The notes under the pieces are model-generated. The model had not been told where the DNA came from. It saw nothing but the letters and a program-made list of their open reading frames with translations, and did not search any database. Shown here in pieces: positions 37,378 through 46,069 of a DNA stretch of 64,000 nucleotides. A program made the position numbers and the translations under genes. The stretch lies in contig NZ_CP126269.1 of assembly GCF_003234445.2 (NCBI RefSeq), positions 1,178,001 to 1,242,000 of the forward strand. The letters are read 5' to 3'. Source of the stretch: Curtobacterium sp. MCLR17_036. Lineage in GTDB: Bacteria; Actinomycetota; Actinomycetes; Actinomycetales; Microbacteriaceae. Positions within the stretch are counted from its first letter, which is position 1, and the number at the start of each line of letters is the position of its first letter.

Positions 37378-38226
37378 ATGACGAACAACGACCGACCCAC
37401 CAAGAACGAGCGTCGCCAGCACGCCCGTGAGGTCGCACGGCAGCGTGCCGACGCCGAGAAGCGTCGCAAGCGCCGCAACAAGTGGTTCCTGCAGGGCGGC
37501 ATCGGTCTGGGGATCGTGGCGATCGCCGCGATCATCGGCATCGTCGTCGTGAACGTGAACAACGCACCCGCCGTCTCGGCGGCCGGGCCGGCGAACATGG
37601 CCACCGGCGCGATCCAGTTCACCGGGAAGGGCGGCGACGTCACCCCGGTGACCACGAAGGCCGTCCCCGCGAAGGGCAGCCCCTCGGCCGTGCCGACGTC
37701 GAACGCCGACGGCGCGGTCGCCGTGACCGAGTACGTGGACTGGGCCTGCCCGGTCTGCAAGCAGTTCGAGGCGACCTACGCCGACCAGATCCTCGACAAG
37801 GTGAAGTCCGGCGACGCGACCCTGGCCATCAAGCCGGTGTCGATCCTCGACCGCAGCTACAACGGCTCGCGCTACGCCAGCCGTGCCGCGAACGCGGCGA
37901 TGTGCGTCGCGAACTACGCGCCGGACAAGTTCCTCGACGTGCAGACCCAGTTCTTCGAGAACCAGCCGCAGGAGGGCACCAAGGGCCTGACGAACGCCGA
38001 GATCGCCGACCTGGTGAAGGCGGGCGGTGCGACCGGCTCCGACGTCTCCGAGTGCCTGTCGAACGAGCAGTTCAAGGGCTGGGTGACGAAGTCGACGAAC
38101 CAGGTGCTCGCGGACGACTCGCTCAAGGGCGCCCAGGGCTTCGGCACCCCGACGATCGTCGTGAACGGCAAGCGCCTGGACAGCCTGGGCGACGTCATCA
38201 CGCAGATCGACGCCGCCGCGAAGTGA
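37378..38226 (+). CDS. DsbA-like membrane-anchored thiol-disulfide oxidoreductase
   Basis: This 282-aa protein has a highly basic cytosolic N-terminus (RRKRRNKW near 30-38), one membrane helix (about 38-59) and an extracytoplasmic thioredoxin-fold domain. The active site is C124-P-V-C127 in WACPVCKQFE, with the cis-proline loop in FGTPTIVVNG. The helical insertion typical of DsbA lies between. Two further Cys (MCVANY and SECLSN) may form a structural disulfide. It would oxidise exported proteins and be re-oxidised by the VKOR encoded convergently next door. GGAGGACGAG precedes the ATG. Confidence 0.92.
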   Translation: MTNNDRPTKNERRQHAREVARQRADAEKRRKRRNKWFLQGGIGLGIVAIAAIIGIVVVNVNNAPAVSAAGPANMATGAIQFTGKGGDVTPVTTKAVPAKGSPSAVPTSNADGAVAVTEYVDWACPVCKQFEATYADQILDKVKSGDATLAIKPVSILDRSYNGSRYASRAANAAMCVANYAPDKFLDVQTQFFENQPQEGTKGLTNAEIADLVKAGGATGSDVSECLSNEQFKGWVTKSTNQVLADDSLKGAQGFGTPTIVVNGKRLDSLGDVITQIDAAAK

Positions 38227-38260
38227 CCTGACCGCGGACGACCCCGGTCGGCCCGCGTGA

Positions 38261-38299
38261 CGACGGCCCCCGCTCCCGACCAGGGAGCGGGGGCCGTCG
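38261..38299. terminator. Bidirectional terminator between the DsbA-like and VKOR genes
   Basis: Seventeen-base arms, CGACGGCCCCCGCTCCC and its complement, form a perfect stem around GACCA. The genes on both sides converge on it. Confidence 0.85.
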
Positions 38300-38346
38300 C
38301 GGTTGCCGACCGGACCGGCACCGTGCCGACCGGACCGGCAGCGGGG

Positions 38347-38946
38347 TCAGAGCGTGGTGAGGACCGTCGGGAACACGATGAGGATCGACACGATCACCAC
38401 GAGGTAGTTCGCCAGCGGGAACGTCCAGCAGAAGGGCAGCAGGACCCGGCCGACGCGTTCGAGGCGGGCGCTGAAGGTGCCGCGTGCGGCGTTCCAGATC
38501 GTCAGCACCCAGAACATCGGGATCGTCATCGACCAGACGAGCATGCACCACGGGCACAGGTAGCCGATGACCCAGACGGTCTGCGTGAACAGCCAGGTGA
38601 CGAAGACCCAGGCCAGGAACACCCCGGCGTTGAACGCGATCCAGAACCACCGTGAGCCGCGGAACCCGGCGAGCAGCACGACCCCGACCGCGATCGGGGC
38701 GACGAAGCCCATCACGCCGATGAGCGGGTTCGGGAACCCGAGCAGGTGGCCCTGCCAGCTCGTCATGACCTGCGAGCAGTTCACGAACGGGCTGACGTCG
38801 CAGCTCAGCACGGCCTTCGGGTTCTCGTACTTCGCGAACTCGTCGAGCACGAGCCGGAAGGCCGCGTACAGCGACACCGCTCCGGTGACGACGAGGAAGA
38901 CCGCCATCGCGATCGGACGACGAGTGGTGCGTGCAGACGTGGTCAC
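38347..38946 (-). CDS. Vitamin K epoxide reductase (VKOR) family protein
   Basis: This 199-aa, four-to-five-helix membrane protein passes electrons from DsbA-like proteins to quinones. Loop cysteines C49 and C57 (VLSCDVSPFVNCSQV) and the active-site pair C131-P-W-C134 (GYLCPWCML) are all present, as are the conserved Ser/Asn of the quinone pocket. The GTG 38946 start is chosen for the short basic N-terminus (TTSARTTRRP). An in-frame ATG 13 codons later is an alternative. It is the functional DsbB equivalent of actinobacteria and is convergent with the DsbA-like gene. Confidence 0.93.
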   Translation of the reverse strand: MTTSARTTRRPIAMAVFLVVTGAVSLYAAFRLVLDEFAKYENPKAVLSCDVSPFVNCSQVMTSWQGHLLGFPNPLIGVMGFVAPIAVGVVLLAGFRGSRWFWIAFNAGVFLAWVFVTWLFTQTVWVIGYLCPWCMLVWSMTIPMFWVLTIWNAARGTFSARLERVGRVLLPFCWTFPLANYLVVIVSILIVFPTVLTTL

Positions 38947-39295
38947 GCCGTCATCATCGCACGGGGCTTCCGGTCCTTTCCTGGCGGGGCGTGCGATACT
39001 TCCTGGAGGTCGTGCGGGCAACCGCACACCGATGAGAGCTTTCCGGGCGGCGCCCCTCAAAGGCGGTGCCCGGACGACCGGGTGCGGTGAGAGCGCACTG
39101 TGGTCGGGCCAGCGTCACTCCGACGCCGAGCCGGTCCGGGCCGGGTGCCCGGGGCGGAACGCGCGCGGACGCACCAGAAGTTGACGCGACCGACCACGAG
39201 ACAGCGAGCGCGGGGGCGTCGACGCCGCCCGCCACAACGACAGAATTCCCGCCACCCGACAGGGTGCGAGTGGGGGCCGAGGAGTGCGCCAGTTC
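38947..39295 (+). other. 349-bp intergenic region, probable long RNase E leader
   Basis: No gene is supported here. A GATACT -10-like box lies near 38991-38996, which would give the RNase gene an untranslated leader of about 290 nt. The leader has several G+C-rich hairpins, for example GCCCGG-ACGA-CCGGGT near 39068-39083. A GAGGAG ribosome site lies at 39279-39284. Divergent VKOR transcription must also begin here. Confidence 0.45.
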
Positions 39296-42271
39296 ATGGT
39301 GGAGCAGAACAACGACAACACGACCAACGACGAGAACGCGCCGAAGCGCCGGAGCCGCCTGTTCGGCGGACGCCGCGCCCGGTCGTCCGGGCAGGAGGCG
39401 CCGGGGAGCGCCGCCGCGTCGACCCCCGTCGACGAGACGCCGGCGCTGACCGACGGCGCGGACGCCGGGACGACGGCGCCCGACACCACGGTGCCGGACA
39501 CGACGGCGGTGTCCGACGACGCGGCCGCACCGACGGTGCTGTCGACGGACACCGGGACGGTCACCGTCGCGGTCGAGCCGGTCGCCGCCCAGAGCGGCGA
39601 GCCCGACGACGTGAGCACCCTGACCGGCGACCTGCCGGTGGTCGAGGCCGAGCCGGCGGCGACCGCAGCGGACGCCGACGAGGCGAGCGGTGCCTCCCGT
39701 GCGGACGGTACCGAGCCGACGACCGAGGCGAGCGCACCCGCCGCCCCCGCCGACGAGCCCTACGTGCCGAAGGCCACGAGCACGCTCAGCCTGATCTTCC
39801 ACGCCCCGGTGCTGCCGGAGCTGCCCCAGCGCGCGCCGCGGCGCGAGCGCGACGACCGTGACGACCGCTGGGACGACCGCGACGAGCGGGACGACCGCGA
39901 CGACCGTGACGAGCAGGGCGGACCGCGCCGTCGCTCGCGTCGCCGGGGGAGCAGCGCGGACCGCGAGGTCCGCGAGCCCCGCGACCACCAGGAGCCGCGC
40001 CGACGCGAGCCGGAGCTCATCACCGAGCCGCAGCGGATCAAGGGCTCGACCCGCCTCGAGGCGAAGAAGCAGCGCCGTCGCGACGGCCGTGACGCCGGCC
40101 GCCGCCGCCAGGTCGTCAGCGAGGACGAGTTCCTCGCCCGTCGCGAGAGCGTCGACCGCCAGATGATCGTGCGGTCGAGCTCGTCGACCATCGAGATCGG
40201 CGTGCTCGAGGACGGCATCCTCGCCGAGCACTACATCACGAAGTCCGAGAACGTGTCGCTCATCGGCAACGTCTACCTCGGCAAGGTGCAGAACGTCCTG
40301 CCCTCGATGGAGGCGGCGTTCGTCGACATCGGCCGCGGCCGCAACGCGGTGCTCTACGCCGGCGAGGTCGACTGGAACTCGGTCGACACCAGCCACGGCC
40401 GTCGGATCGAAGCGGCGCTCAAGCCGGGCGACAAGGTGCTCGTTCAGGTCACGAAGGACCCGGTCGGCCACAAGGGTGCCCGCCTCACGAGCCAGGTCTC
40501 GCTGCCCGGCCGCTACCTGGTCTACGTGCCCAACGGCTCGATGAACGGGATCTCGCGCAAGCTGCCGGACACCGAGCGTGCCCGCCTCAAGAAGATCCTC
40601 AAGGAGGTCCTGCCGGAGCACGCGGGCGTCATCGTGCGCACCGCTGCGGAGGGCGCGACCGAGGAGCAGCTGACCCGCGACGTGCAGCGGCTGACCAGCC
40701 AGTGGGAGGCCATCCAGAAGAAGGTCGCCGGTGGCCAGGCCCCGGTCATGCTGCACTCCGAGCCCGACCTGCTCGTGAAGATCGTCCGCGACGTCTTCAA
40801 CGAGGACTTCACGAAGCTCATCATCGACGGCGAGGCCGCCGGTGGCACCATCGACGAGTACCTGTCGGCGGTCGCGCCGGACCTCAAGGACCGCGTGGTC
40901 CGCTACGAGGGCCCGGACTCCTTCGAGGAGTTCCGCCTCAACGAGCAGATCGACAAGGCGCTCGACCGCAAGGTGTGGCTGCCCTCCGGTGGCTCGCTCG
41001 TCATCGACCGCACCGAGGCCATGACGGTCGTCGACGTCAACACCGGGAAGTTCGTCGGCTCCGGCGGCAACCTGGAGGAGACGGTCACGAAGAACAACCT
41101 CGAGGCCGCCGAGGAGATCGTCCGCCAGCTCCGCCTGCGCGACATCGGCGGCATCATCGTCGTCGACTTCATCGACATGGTGCTCGAGGAGAACCGCGAC
41201 CTCGTGCTCCGCCGCCTGGTCGAGTGCCTGAGCCGCGACCGCACGAAGCACCAGGTCGCCGAGATCACCTCGCTCGGCCTCGTGCAGATGACCCGCAAGA
41301 AGATCGGTGTCGGGCTGCGCGAGTCCCTCGACGAGGTCAACGCGAAGATCAACGACAACAACGCCGACCCGGGTCCGAGCAAGGGCCGTCGCAAGGGTCG
41401 CGGCGGTGCCGGTGGCAACGGCAACGGCGGCAACGGGTCGAACGGCTCGGGCTCGTCGAACGGCTCCGGCTCGAACGGGCAGTCGTCGCACGCGACCCAG
41501 GCGCACCAGATCACCGACGACGTGAAGAACGCGCTGTCGCGGATCGCGGCGTCGACCATCGCGCACGACGAGCAGGACGCCGCCGGTGTCGCCTCGCCGG
41601 CCGCCCCGACCTCGGCGGACGCCCCGGGGTCGGCTGCGGGGTCCGCTCCGTCCGACGGCGAGCAGCCCACCGGGTCGAAGCGTCGCCGTCGCGGTGGCCG
41701 TGGCAGCCGGAACACCGAGCAGCAGGCTCCGACGACCGGCACGGAGCAGCAGGCTTCGTCGACCGGCACGGAGCAGCAGGCTTCGACGACCAGCACCGAG
41801 CAGCAGGCCGCGACGACCGACGCCGGTGCGTCGGCGCCCGAGGCCCCTGCCGCCCCTGCGGCCGAACCGGCCCCCGAGGCGCCCGTCGCCGCTGCACCGG
41901 AGGCGTCCGCTGCGCCGGGCGCTGCCGCTGCGCCCGCCGCTGCTGCTGCGCCCGCCGCTGCCGCTGCACCCGCTGCCGAGCCGAAGGCCGCCAGGGCCCA
42001 GGGGCGTCGACGGGTGAGCTCGAGTGCCCCGGTCACCCCGACCGAGAACACCGTGGCGATCCTCGACATCCCGCTGAGCGCGGCACCGAAGCGCGAGCCG
42101 CGCCAGGTCGCCCCGGACGCCGAGTCCCTGCTCGACTCCGTGCTGCAGGCGCTGCCCGAGCCGAAGCAGCCGGGGCAGGGCCGTTCGCGGTCCCGCCGGG
42201 TGTCGTCGCCGAGCATCAGCGCGCCGGCGACGGACACCGACGCAGACGGCTCCGTGGTCACGGGGGACTGA
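39296..42271 (+). CDS. rne: Ribonuclease E/G family endoribonuclease
   Basis: This 991-aa endoribonuclease of RNA processing has a disordered acidic N-terminus with an Arg/Asp-rich patch (about 180-270) and an S1 RNA-binding domain from about residue 315 (SLIGNVYLGKVQNVLPSMEAAFVD). The DNase-I-like catalytic core has metal-binding D580 (VVDVNTGKF) and D624 (VVDFIDM). The core ends at QMTRKKIGVGLRES and passes straight into an Asn/Gly/Ser-rich linker. The CxxC zinc-link and small domain of E. coli RNase E are absent, and no cysteine pair appears in the other frames. The tail is Ala/Pro-rich with TEQQA repeats. ATG 39296 is favoured, though GTG 39284 is possible. Confidence 0.93.
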   Translation: MVEQNNDNTTNDENAPKRRSRLFGGRRARSSGQEAPGSAAASTPVDETPALTDGADAGTTAPDTTVPDTTAVSDDAAAPTVLSTDTGTVTVAVEPVAAQSGEPDDVSTLTGDLPVVEAEPAATAADADEASGASRADGTEPTTEASAPAAPADEPYVPKATSTLSLIFHAPVLPELPQRAPRRERDDRDDRWDDRDERDDRDDRDEQGGPRRRSRRRGSSADREVREPRDHQEPRRREPELITEPQRIKGSTRLEAKKQRRRDGRDAGRRRQVVSEDEFLARRESVDRQMIVRSSSSTIEIGVLEDGILAEHYITKSENVSLIGNVYLGKVQNVLPSMEAAFVDIGRGRNAVLYAGEVDWNSVDTSHGRRIEAALKPGDKVLVQVTKDPVGHKGARLTSQVSLPGRYLVYVPNGSMNGISRKLPDTERARLKKILKEVLPEHAGVIVRTAAEGATEEQLTRDVQRLTSQWEAIQKKVAGGQAPVMLHSEPDLLVKIVRDVFNEDFTKLIIDGEAAGGTIDEYLSAVAPDLKDRVVRYEGPDSFEEFRLNEQIDKALDRKVWLPSGGSLVIDRTEAMTVVDVNTGKFVGSGGNLEETVTKNNLEAAEEIVRQLRLRDIGGIIVVDFIDMVLEENRDLVLRRLVECLSRDRTKHQVAEITSLGLVQMTRKKIGVGLRESLDEVNAKINDNNADPGPSKGRRKGRGGAGGNGNGGNGSNGSGSSNGSGSNGQSSHATQAHQITDDVKNALSRIAASTIAHDEQDAAGVASPAAPTSADAPGSAAGSAPSDGEQPTGSKRRRRGGRGSRNTEQQAPTTGTEQQASSTGTEQQASTTSTEQQAATTDAGASAPEAPAAPAAEPAPEAPVAAAPEASAAPGAAAAPAAAAAPAAAAAPAAEPKAARAQGRRRVSSSAPVTPTENTVAILDIPLSAAPKREPRQVAPDAESLLDSVLQALPEPKQPGQGRSRSRRVSSPSISAPATDTDADGSVVTGD
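41714..41821 (+). repeat. Four 27-bp in-frame repeats (TEQQAxTTx) in the RNase tail
   Basis: Four consecutive nine-residue units, TEQQAPTTG, TEQQASSTG, TEQQASTTS and TEQQAATTD, are encoded by 27-bp tandem repeats. They lie in the disordered C-terminal region and change only tail length and composition. Confidence 0.92.
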
Positions 42272-42273
42272 CG

Positions 42274-43149
42274 ATGGCGAACCCCGGCGACCCGCAGCGC
42301 GACCGCGGGTACTACGGTGCGGGCTGGTCCCAGCCCGCACCGCCGGTGCCACCGGCACCCGCGCAGTCGGCCGGGGCCGTGCGGCCGTACGGTGGCCAGC
42401 CCGGCGCCGGGGGGCCGTACGCGCCCCCACGCCCGCCGCGCAGGTCCCGTCCCGCCGGGGACCCGCGTCGCGCGTTCGCGCCCGGCGCCTCGGTCACGAA
42501 CACGACCGGCGCGCTCATCGCCGTCGTGTCGTTGGTCCTCGTGCAGTTCGTCTCCGGCGCGGTCGGGCTGCTCGGCACGGCACTCGTCGTCCACCCGTTC
42601 TCGCGCTACGGGCCCGGTGCCGACCTGCTCGGCAGCTTCACGGACGGGGTCTTCCTGGCACCGTTCCCGTTCTACGCCGGAGCCTTCCTGGCCCTGGCGT
42701 TCCTCACGCCGATCGCCCGCCGCAGCCCGCTGCCGACGGTGCTCCTGCGTGCGGTGCTCGCCGGTGCCGCCGGGACGGTCGCGCTCGCCCTGGTCGGCGT
42801 CTTCACGGGATCGTTCGCCGCGGTCGGGTCCGGTGCGTCCCGGCTGGTCGTGGACGTCCTCACGACGCCGCTGCGGAACGGCCTGCCGTTCACCGTGATG
42901 CTCCTGGCGACCGCCACCGCCGCCTGGCTCTGGCTCGGACGACCCCGGCGTGGTCGCGGCACGGGCGGTGCGCCCGGACAGCCGGGCACGGTCCGACCGG
43001 CCGACGCCGTCCCGCCGTCGACCGTCCAGCCCTCCGCCGCGCAGCCGCAGCCGCCGCAGCAGCGCGCCTCCGGCCCGTACGGGCCGTCCACCGGGCAGCC
43101 GGGCCAGCCGGGCCAGCAGCCTCCCTGGGCGCCGCCGCCGGCCCACTAG
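42274..43149 (+). CDS. Proline-rich membrane protein of unknown function
   Basis: This 291-aa protein has a Pro/Gly/Tyr-rich N-terminus (about 1-70), four predicted membrane helices (about 75-100, 128-148, 153-175 and 203-223) and a Pro/Gln-rich C-terminus (about 230-291, with GQPGQPGQQPPWAPPP). Nothing in it identifies an enzyme. It begins 2 bp after the RNase E stop, so the two are probably cotranscribed. Small proline-rich membrane proteins of this kind often act as scaffolds, which is speculation here. Confidence 0.82.
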   Translation: MANPGDPQRDRGYYGAGWSQPAPPVPPAPAQSAGAVRPYGGQPGAGGPYAPPRPPRRSRPAGDPRRAFAPGASVTNTTGALIAVVSLVLVQFVSGAVGLLGTALVVHPFSRYGPGADLLGSFTDGVFLAPFPFYAGAFLALAFLTPIARRSPLPTVLLRAVLAGAAGTVALALVGVFTGSFAAVGSGASRLVVDVLTTPLRNGLPFTVMLLATATAAWLWLGRPRRGRGTGGAPGQPGTVRPADAVPPSTVQPSAAQPQPPQQRASGPYGPSTGQPGQPGQQPPWAPPPAH

Positions 43150-43182
43150 GGCGGGCGGCGGCCCGGAGACCGTTCCGGGCAC

Positions 43183-43225
43183 GGACGGGAGGCCCGTGGC
43201 GGACGCCGCCACGGGCCTCCCGTCC
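43183..43225. terminator. Terminator-like perfect hairpin after the proline-rich membrane gene
   Basis: Twenty-base arms, GGACGGGAGGCCCGTGGCGG and its exact complement, surround ACG. No T tract follows, so it may work with Rho or as an RNA 3'-end stabiliser. Confidence 0.7.
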
Positions 43226-43287
43226 GGCGTCCGGTCCGGACCAGGGCAGGGCGCGCCGTGCACGTCGGTGACCACGGACGGCGGTGC

Positions 43288-43383
43288 GCGCTGCCGTCCG
43301 TGCGCGCTGCCGTCGGTGTTGGTTGCCGTCGGTGCTGGTTGCCAGCCGTGCTGGTTGCCGTGCGTGCTGGTTGACGTCGGTCC
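43288..43383 (+). repeat. 16-bp imperfect tandem repeat, six copies
   Basis: Six 16-base units related to TGGTTGCCGTCGGTGC run from 43288 to 43383. The first two begin GCGC and the last four TGGT. They fill the interval between the terminator hairpin and the DUF4031 stop codon. Confidence 0.85.
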
Positions 43384-43392
43384 GGGTTACGG

Positions 43393-43665
43393 TCAGTGCG
43401 CGCGCTTGTCGCGCTGCGGCACCCGGAGGCCGCTGCGGATCAGGCGCAGCACGAGCTCGCGACCGGTGACCGCGGACGCCCCCGCGGCGACCAGTTCGTC
43501 GTAGCGGGCGAGCGGCACGTCGTAGTGGTCGTGGTCGAACGCGCGACGCGGCACGCCGACCCGGTCGGCGAAGGCGTGCAGTTCCGCGTAGGATGCATCA
43601 CTGACGAGGTGCGACCACAGTGTGTCGTGGGCGGGCCACGTCGGTGGGTCGATCAACACGGTCAC
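43393..43665 (-). CDS. DUF4031 domain protein
   Basis: This 90-aa protein begins [23 protein letters not shown] and contains [22 protein letters not shown], the pattern of the small DUF4031 family of unknown function, found widely in actinobacteria. GTG 43665 is chosen because the family starts at this strand. On the minus strand a TACCAT -10 box lies six bases upstream, so translation is likely leaderless. It is divergent from the rplU promoter. Confidence 0.87.
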   Translation of the reverse strand: MTVLIDPPTWPAHDTLWSHLVSDASYAELHAFADRVGVPRRAFDHDHYDVPLARYDELVAAGASAVTGRELVLRLIRSGLRVPQRDKRAH

Positions 43666-43690
43666 CGTGCAATGGTACGTGTGTCGCCGT

Positions 43691-43720
43691 TTGACCGGAC
43701 CCATGGTGATCGAGTATTCT
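43691..43720 (+). promoter_or_regulatory. Promoter of the rplU-rpmA operon
   Basis: TTGACC (43691-43696) and TATTCT (43715-43720) are 18 bp apart, a near-consensus sigma-70 promoter. Transcription would start near 43727, giving rplU a leader of about 117 nt, long enough for ribosomal-protein feedback control. Confidence 0.7.
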
Positions 43721-43843
43721 CGATCCCTGGTGTCAGCGGGCCGTTCTGCCTGCGTCGCCGATCGGGCCCGGCCTCCGGGAGCCGCTCGTGCAGAAGTGGG
43801 CACCCGAGACTTCCCTCAAGCAGAGTTACGTAAGGATTTCCAC

Positions 43844-44152
43844 GTGGTTTACGCAGTAGTGCGCGCCGGCGGCCGTCAGGAGAAGGTCGAGGTCGGCACC
43901 ATCCTGACCGTCGACCGTGTCAAGGCGGACGACCAGGGCAACATCGACCTCGCCCCCGTGCTCCTCGTGGACGGTGACAAGATCACGTCGGCGGCCTCCG
44001 AGCTCGCGAACGTGACCGTCACCGCCGAGGTGCTGGACGACCTCCGCGGTCCGAAGGTCATCATCCAGAAGTTCAAGAACAAGACCGGGTACAAGAAGCG
44101 TCAGGGTTTCCGCGCTGAGCTGACCCGCGTCAAGATCACCAAGATCGCGTAA
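43844..44152 (+). CDS. rplU: 50S ribosomal protein L21
   Basis: This 102-aa ribosomal protein has [16 protein letters not shown] at the N-terminus and [22 protein letters not shown] at the C-terminus, the L21 signature that contacts 23S rRNA. GTG 43844 follows AAGGA. An upstream in-frame extension lacks a ribosome site and is not part of L21. It is first in an operon with rpmA, 12 bp downstream. Confidence 0.97.
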   Translation: MVYAVVRAGGRQEKVEVGTILTVDRVKADDQGNIDLAPVLLVDGDKITSAASELANVTVTAEVLDDLRGPKVIIQKFKNKTGYKKRQGFRAELTRVKITKIA

Positions 44153-44164
44153 GGGAGTCCACTC

Positions 44165-44416
44165 ATGGCACACAAGAAGGGTGCGAGTTCCACTCGCAAC
44201 GGTCGTGACTCGAACGCTCAGCGCCTCGGCGTGAAGCGCTTCGGTGGCGAGGTCGTCAACGCCGGCGAGATCATCATCCGCCAGCGTGGGACCCACTTCC
44301 ACCCCGGCGCCAACGTCGGCCGTGGTGGCGACGACACGCTGTTCGCCCTCTCGGCCGGTTCGGTCGAGTTCGGCACCAAGGGTGGCCGCAAGGTCATCAA
44401 CATCGTCAACGCGTAA
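44165..44416 (+). CDS. rpmA: 50S ribosomal protein L27
   Basis: This 83-aa protein begins [20 protein letters not shown], the L27 N-terminal arm that reaches the peptidyl-transferase centre. There is no Firmicute-type cleavable extension. A GGGAGT ribosome site precedes ATG 44165. It is followed by a strong terminator, and obg is next downstream, the usual order. Confidence 0.98.
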   Translation: MAHKKGASSTRNGRDSNAQRLGVKRFGGEVVNAGEIIIRQRGTHFHPGANVGRGGDDTLFALSAGSVEFGTKGGRKVINIVNA

Positions 44417-44450
44417 GTCACGACGATCTGATCTGCGCTCGTTCTGAGCG

Positions 44451-44485
44451 GGAGGGGCGGGCCGAGTGCCCGCCCCTCCGTTTTT
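44451..44485 (+). terminator. Rho-independent terminator after rpmA
   Basis: The stem GGAGGGGCGGGC / GCCCGCCCCTCC around CGAGT is followed by G and TTTTT. This is the clearest intrinsic terminator in the window. It separates ribosomal-protein genes from obg. Confidence 0.95.
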
Positions 44486-44526
44486 CATTTGCGCCGGTGG
44501 CGCGACGACCTTCCAGGAGTGGACCC

Positions 44527-46062
44527 ATGGCGACATTCGTCGACCGCGTGACCCTGCACCTCACCGCGGGGAACGGCGGCAACGGCTGCGTGTCGGTCCG
44601 TCGTGAGAAGTTCAAGCCCCTCGCCGGGCCCGACGGCGGCAACGGCGGTGACGGCGGCGACATCGTGCTCGTGGCCGACCCGCAGGTGACGACCCTGCTC
44701 GGGTACCACCGCTCGCCGCACCGGTCGTCGAAGAACGGGCAGCCCGGCATGGGCGACATGCGCAGCGGCGTCAGCGGCGAGGTCCTCGAGTTGCCGATGC
44801 CGATCGGCACCGTCGTGTACGACGAGTCGGGCGAGGTCATCGCCGACCTCACCGAGCCGGGCATGCGCGTCGTCGTGGCGCCCGGTGGCCAGGGCGGCCT
44901 CGGCAACGCCGCGCTGTCGACCACGAAGCGCAAGGCCCCCGGGTTCGCGCTCCTCGGCACCGAGGGCTGGGCCGGGGACGTCAGCCTCGAGCTGAAGACC
45001 ATCGCCGACGTCGCCCTGGTCGGGTTCCCGAGCGCCGGCAAGTCCTCGCTCATCGCCGCGATCTCCGCCGCGAAGCCGAAGATCGCGGACTACCCGTTCA
45101 CGACCCTCACGCCGAACCTCGGCGTCGTCGAGTCCGGTGAGAGCCGGTTCACCGTCGCCGACGTCCCCGGCCTCATCGAGGGCGCGTCCGAGGGCAAGGG
45201 CCTCGGTCTCGAGTTCCTCCGCCACGTCGAGCGCTGCGAGGCCCTGCTGCACGTGATCGACTGCGCCACGCTCGACCCGGGCCGCGACCCGATCAGCGAC
45301 CTCGACGTGATCCTCGGCGAACTCGAGCGCTACCCGGTGCCCGAGGGCCAGGTGCCGCTGCTCGAGCGCCCGCAGCTCGTCGCCCTCAACAAGGTCGACG
45401 TGCCCGAGGCCGAGGAGCTCGCCGAGTTCGTCACCGCCGAGCTGCAGGAGCGCGGCTACCGCGTCTTCCCGATCTCCACCGCGTCCCGCAAGGGACTGCG
45501 CGAGCTCACCTTCGCCCTCGCCGACGTCGTCGAGCAGGGCCGTGCCGCACGCGCCGCCGAGCCGGTGCCCGAGCGCATAGTCATCCGCCCGCGCGCGGTC
45601 AACGACCAGGGCTTCACCGTCCGCGCCGAGGGCGGCGAGGAGCACCGCTTCTACCGCGTGCGCGGCGCGAAGCCGGAGCGTTGGGTGCAGCAGACCGACT
45701 TCACGAACGAGGAGGCGATCGGCTTCCTCGCCGACCGGCTCGCCAAGCTCGGCGTCGAGGACGGCCTGTTCAAGGCCGGTGCCGTCGCCGGGTCGACCGT
45801 CGTCATCGGCGGCGACGGCGGCATGGTGTTCGACTGGGAGCCCACGCTCACCTCGACCGCCGAGCTCATCACGAGTGCCCGCGGCACCGACGCGCGCATC
45901 GGGGCGACCTCGCGGCCGACCCGCAACGAACGCCGCGAGGAGTACTTCGAGCGGATGGACGCCAAGGCCGCCGCCCGCGCGGAGCTCGAGCAGGAGCGCA
46001 TCGCCGGTCTCTGGGCCGACGACGACGAGCCCGCCGACACGACCACCGACGACCGGGGCTGA
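44527..46062 (+). CDS. obg: GTPase Obg (CgtA)
   Basis: This 511-aa ribosome-associated GTPase acts in 50S assembly and stress control. It has a Gly-rich Obg fold (1-158, [25 protein letters not shown]) and a G domain with P-loop GFPSAGKSS at 166-174 and switch [10 protein letters not shown]. The NKVD motif is seen as [13 protein letters not shown]-terminal OCT domain contains [30 protein letters not shown], followed by an acidic tail. ATG 44527 follows CAGGAGTGG. proB starts 7 bp later. Confidence 0.97.
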   Translation: MATFVDRVTLHLTAGNGGNGCVSVRREKFKPLAGPDGGNGGDGGDIVLVADPQVTTLLGYHRSPHRSSKNGQPGMGDMRSGVSGEVLELPMPIGTVVYDESGEVIADLTEPGMRVVVAPGGQGGLGNAALSTTKRKAPGFALLGTEGWAGDVSLELKTIADVALVGFPSAGKSSLIAAISAAKPKIADYPFTTLTPNLGVVESGESRFTVADVPGLIEGASEGKGLGLEFLRHVERCEALLHVIDCATLDPGRDPISDLDVILGELERYPVPEGQVPLLERPQLVALNKVDVPEAEELAEFVTAELQERGYRVFPISTASRKGLRELTFALADVVEQGRAARAAEPVPERIVIRPRAVNDQGFTVRAEGGEEHRFYRVRGAKPERWVQQTDFTNEEAIGFLADRLAKLGVEDGLFKAGAVAGSTVVIGGDGGMVFDWEPTLTSTAELITSARGTDARIGATSRPTRNERREEYFERMDAKAAARAELEQERIAGLWADDDEPADTTTDDRG

Positions 46063-46069
46063 CCGCCGC

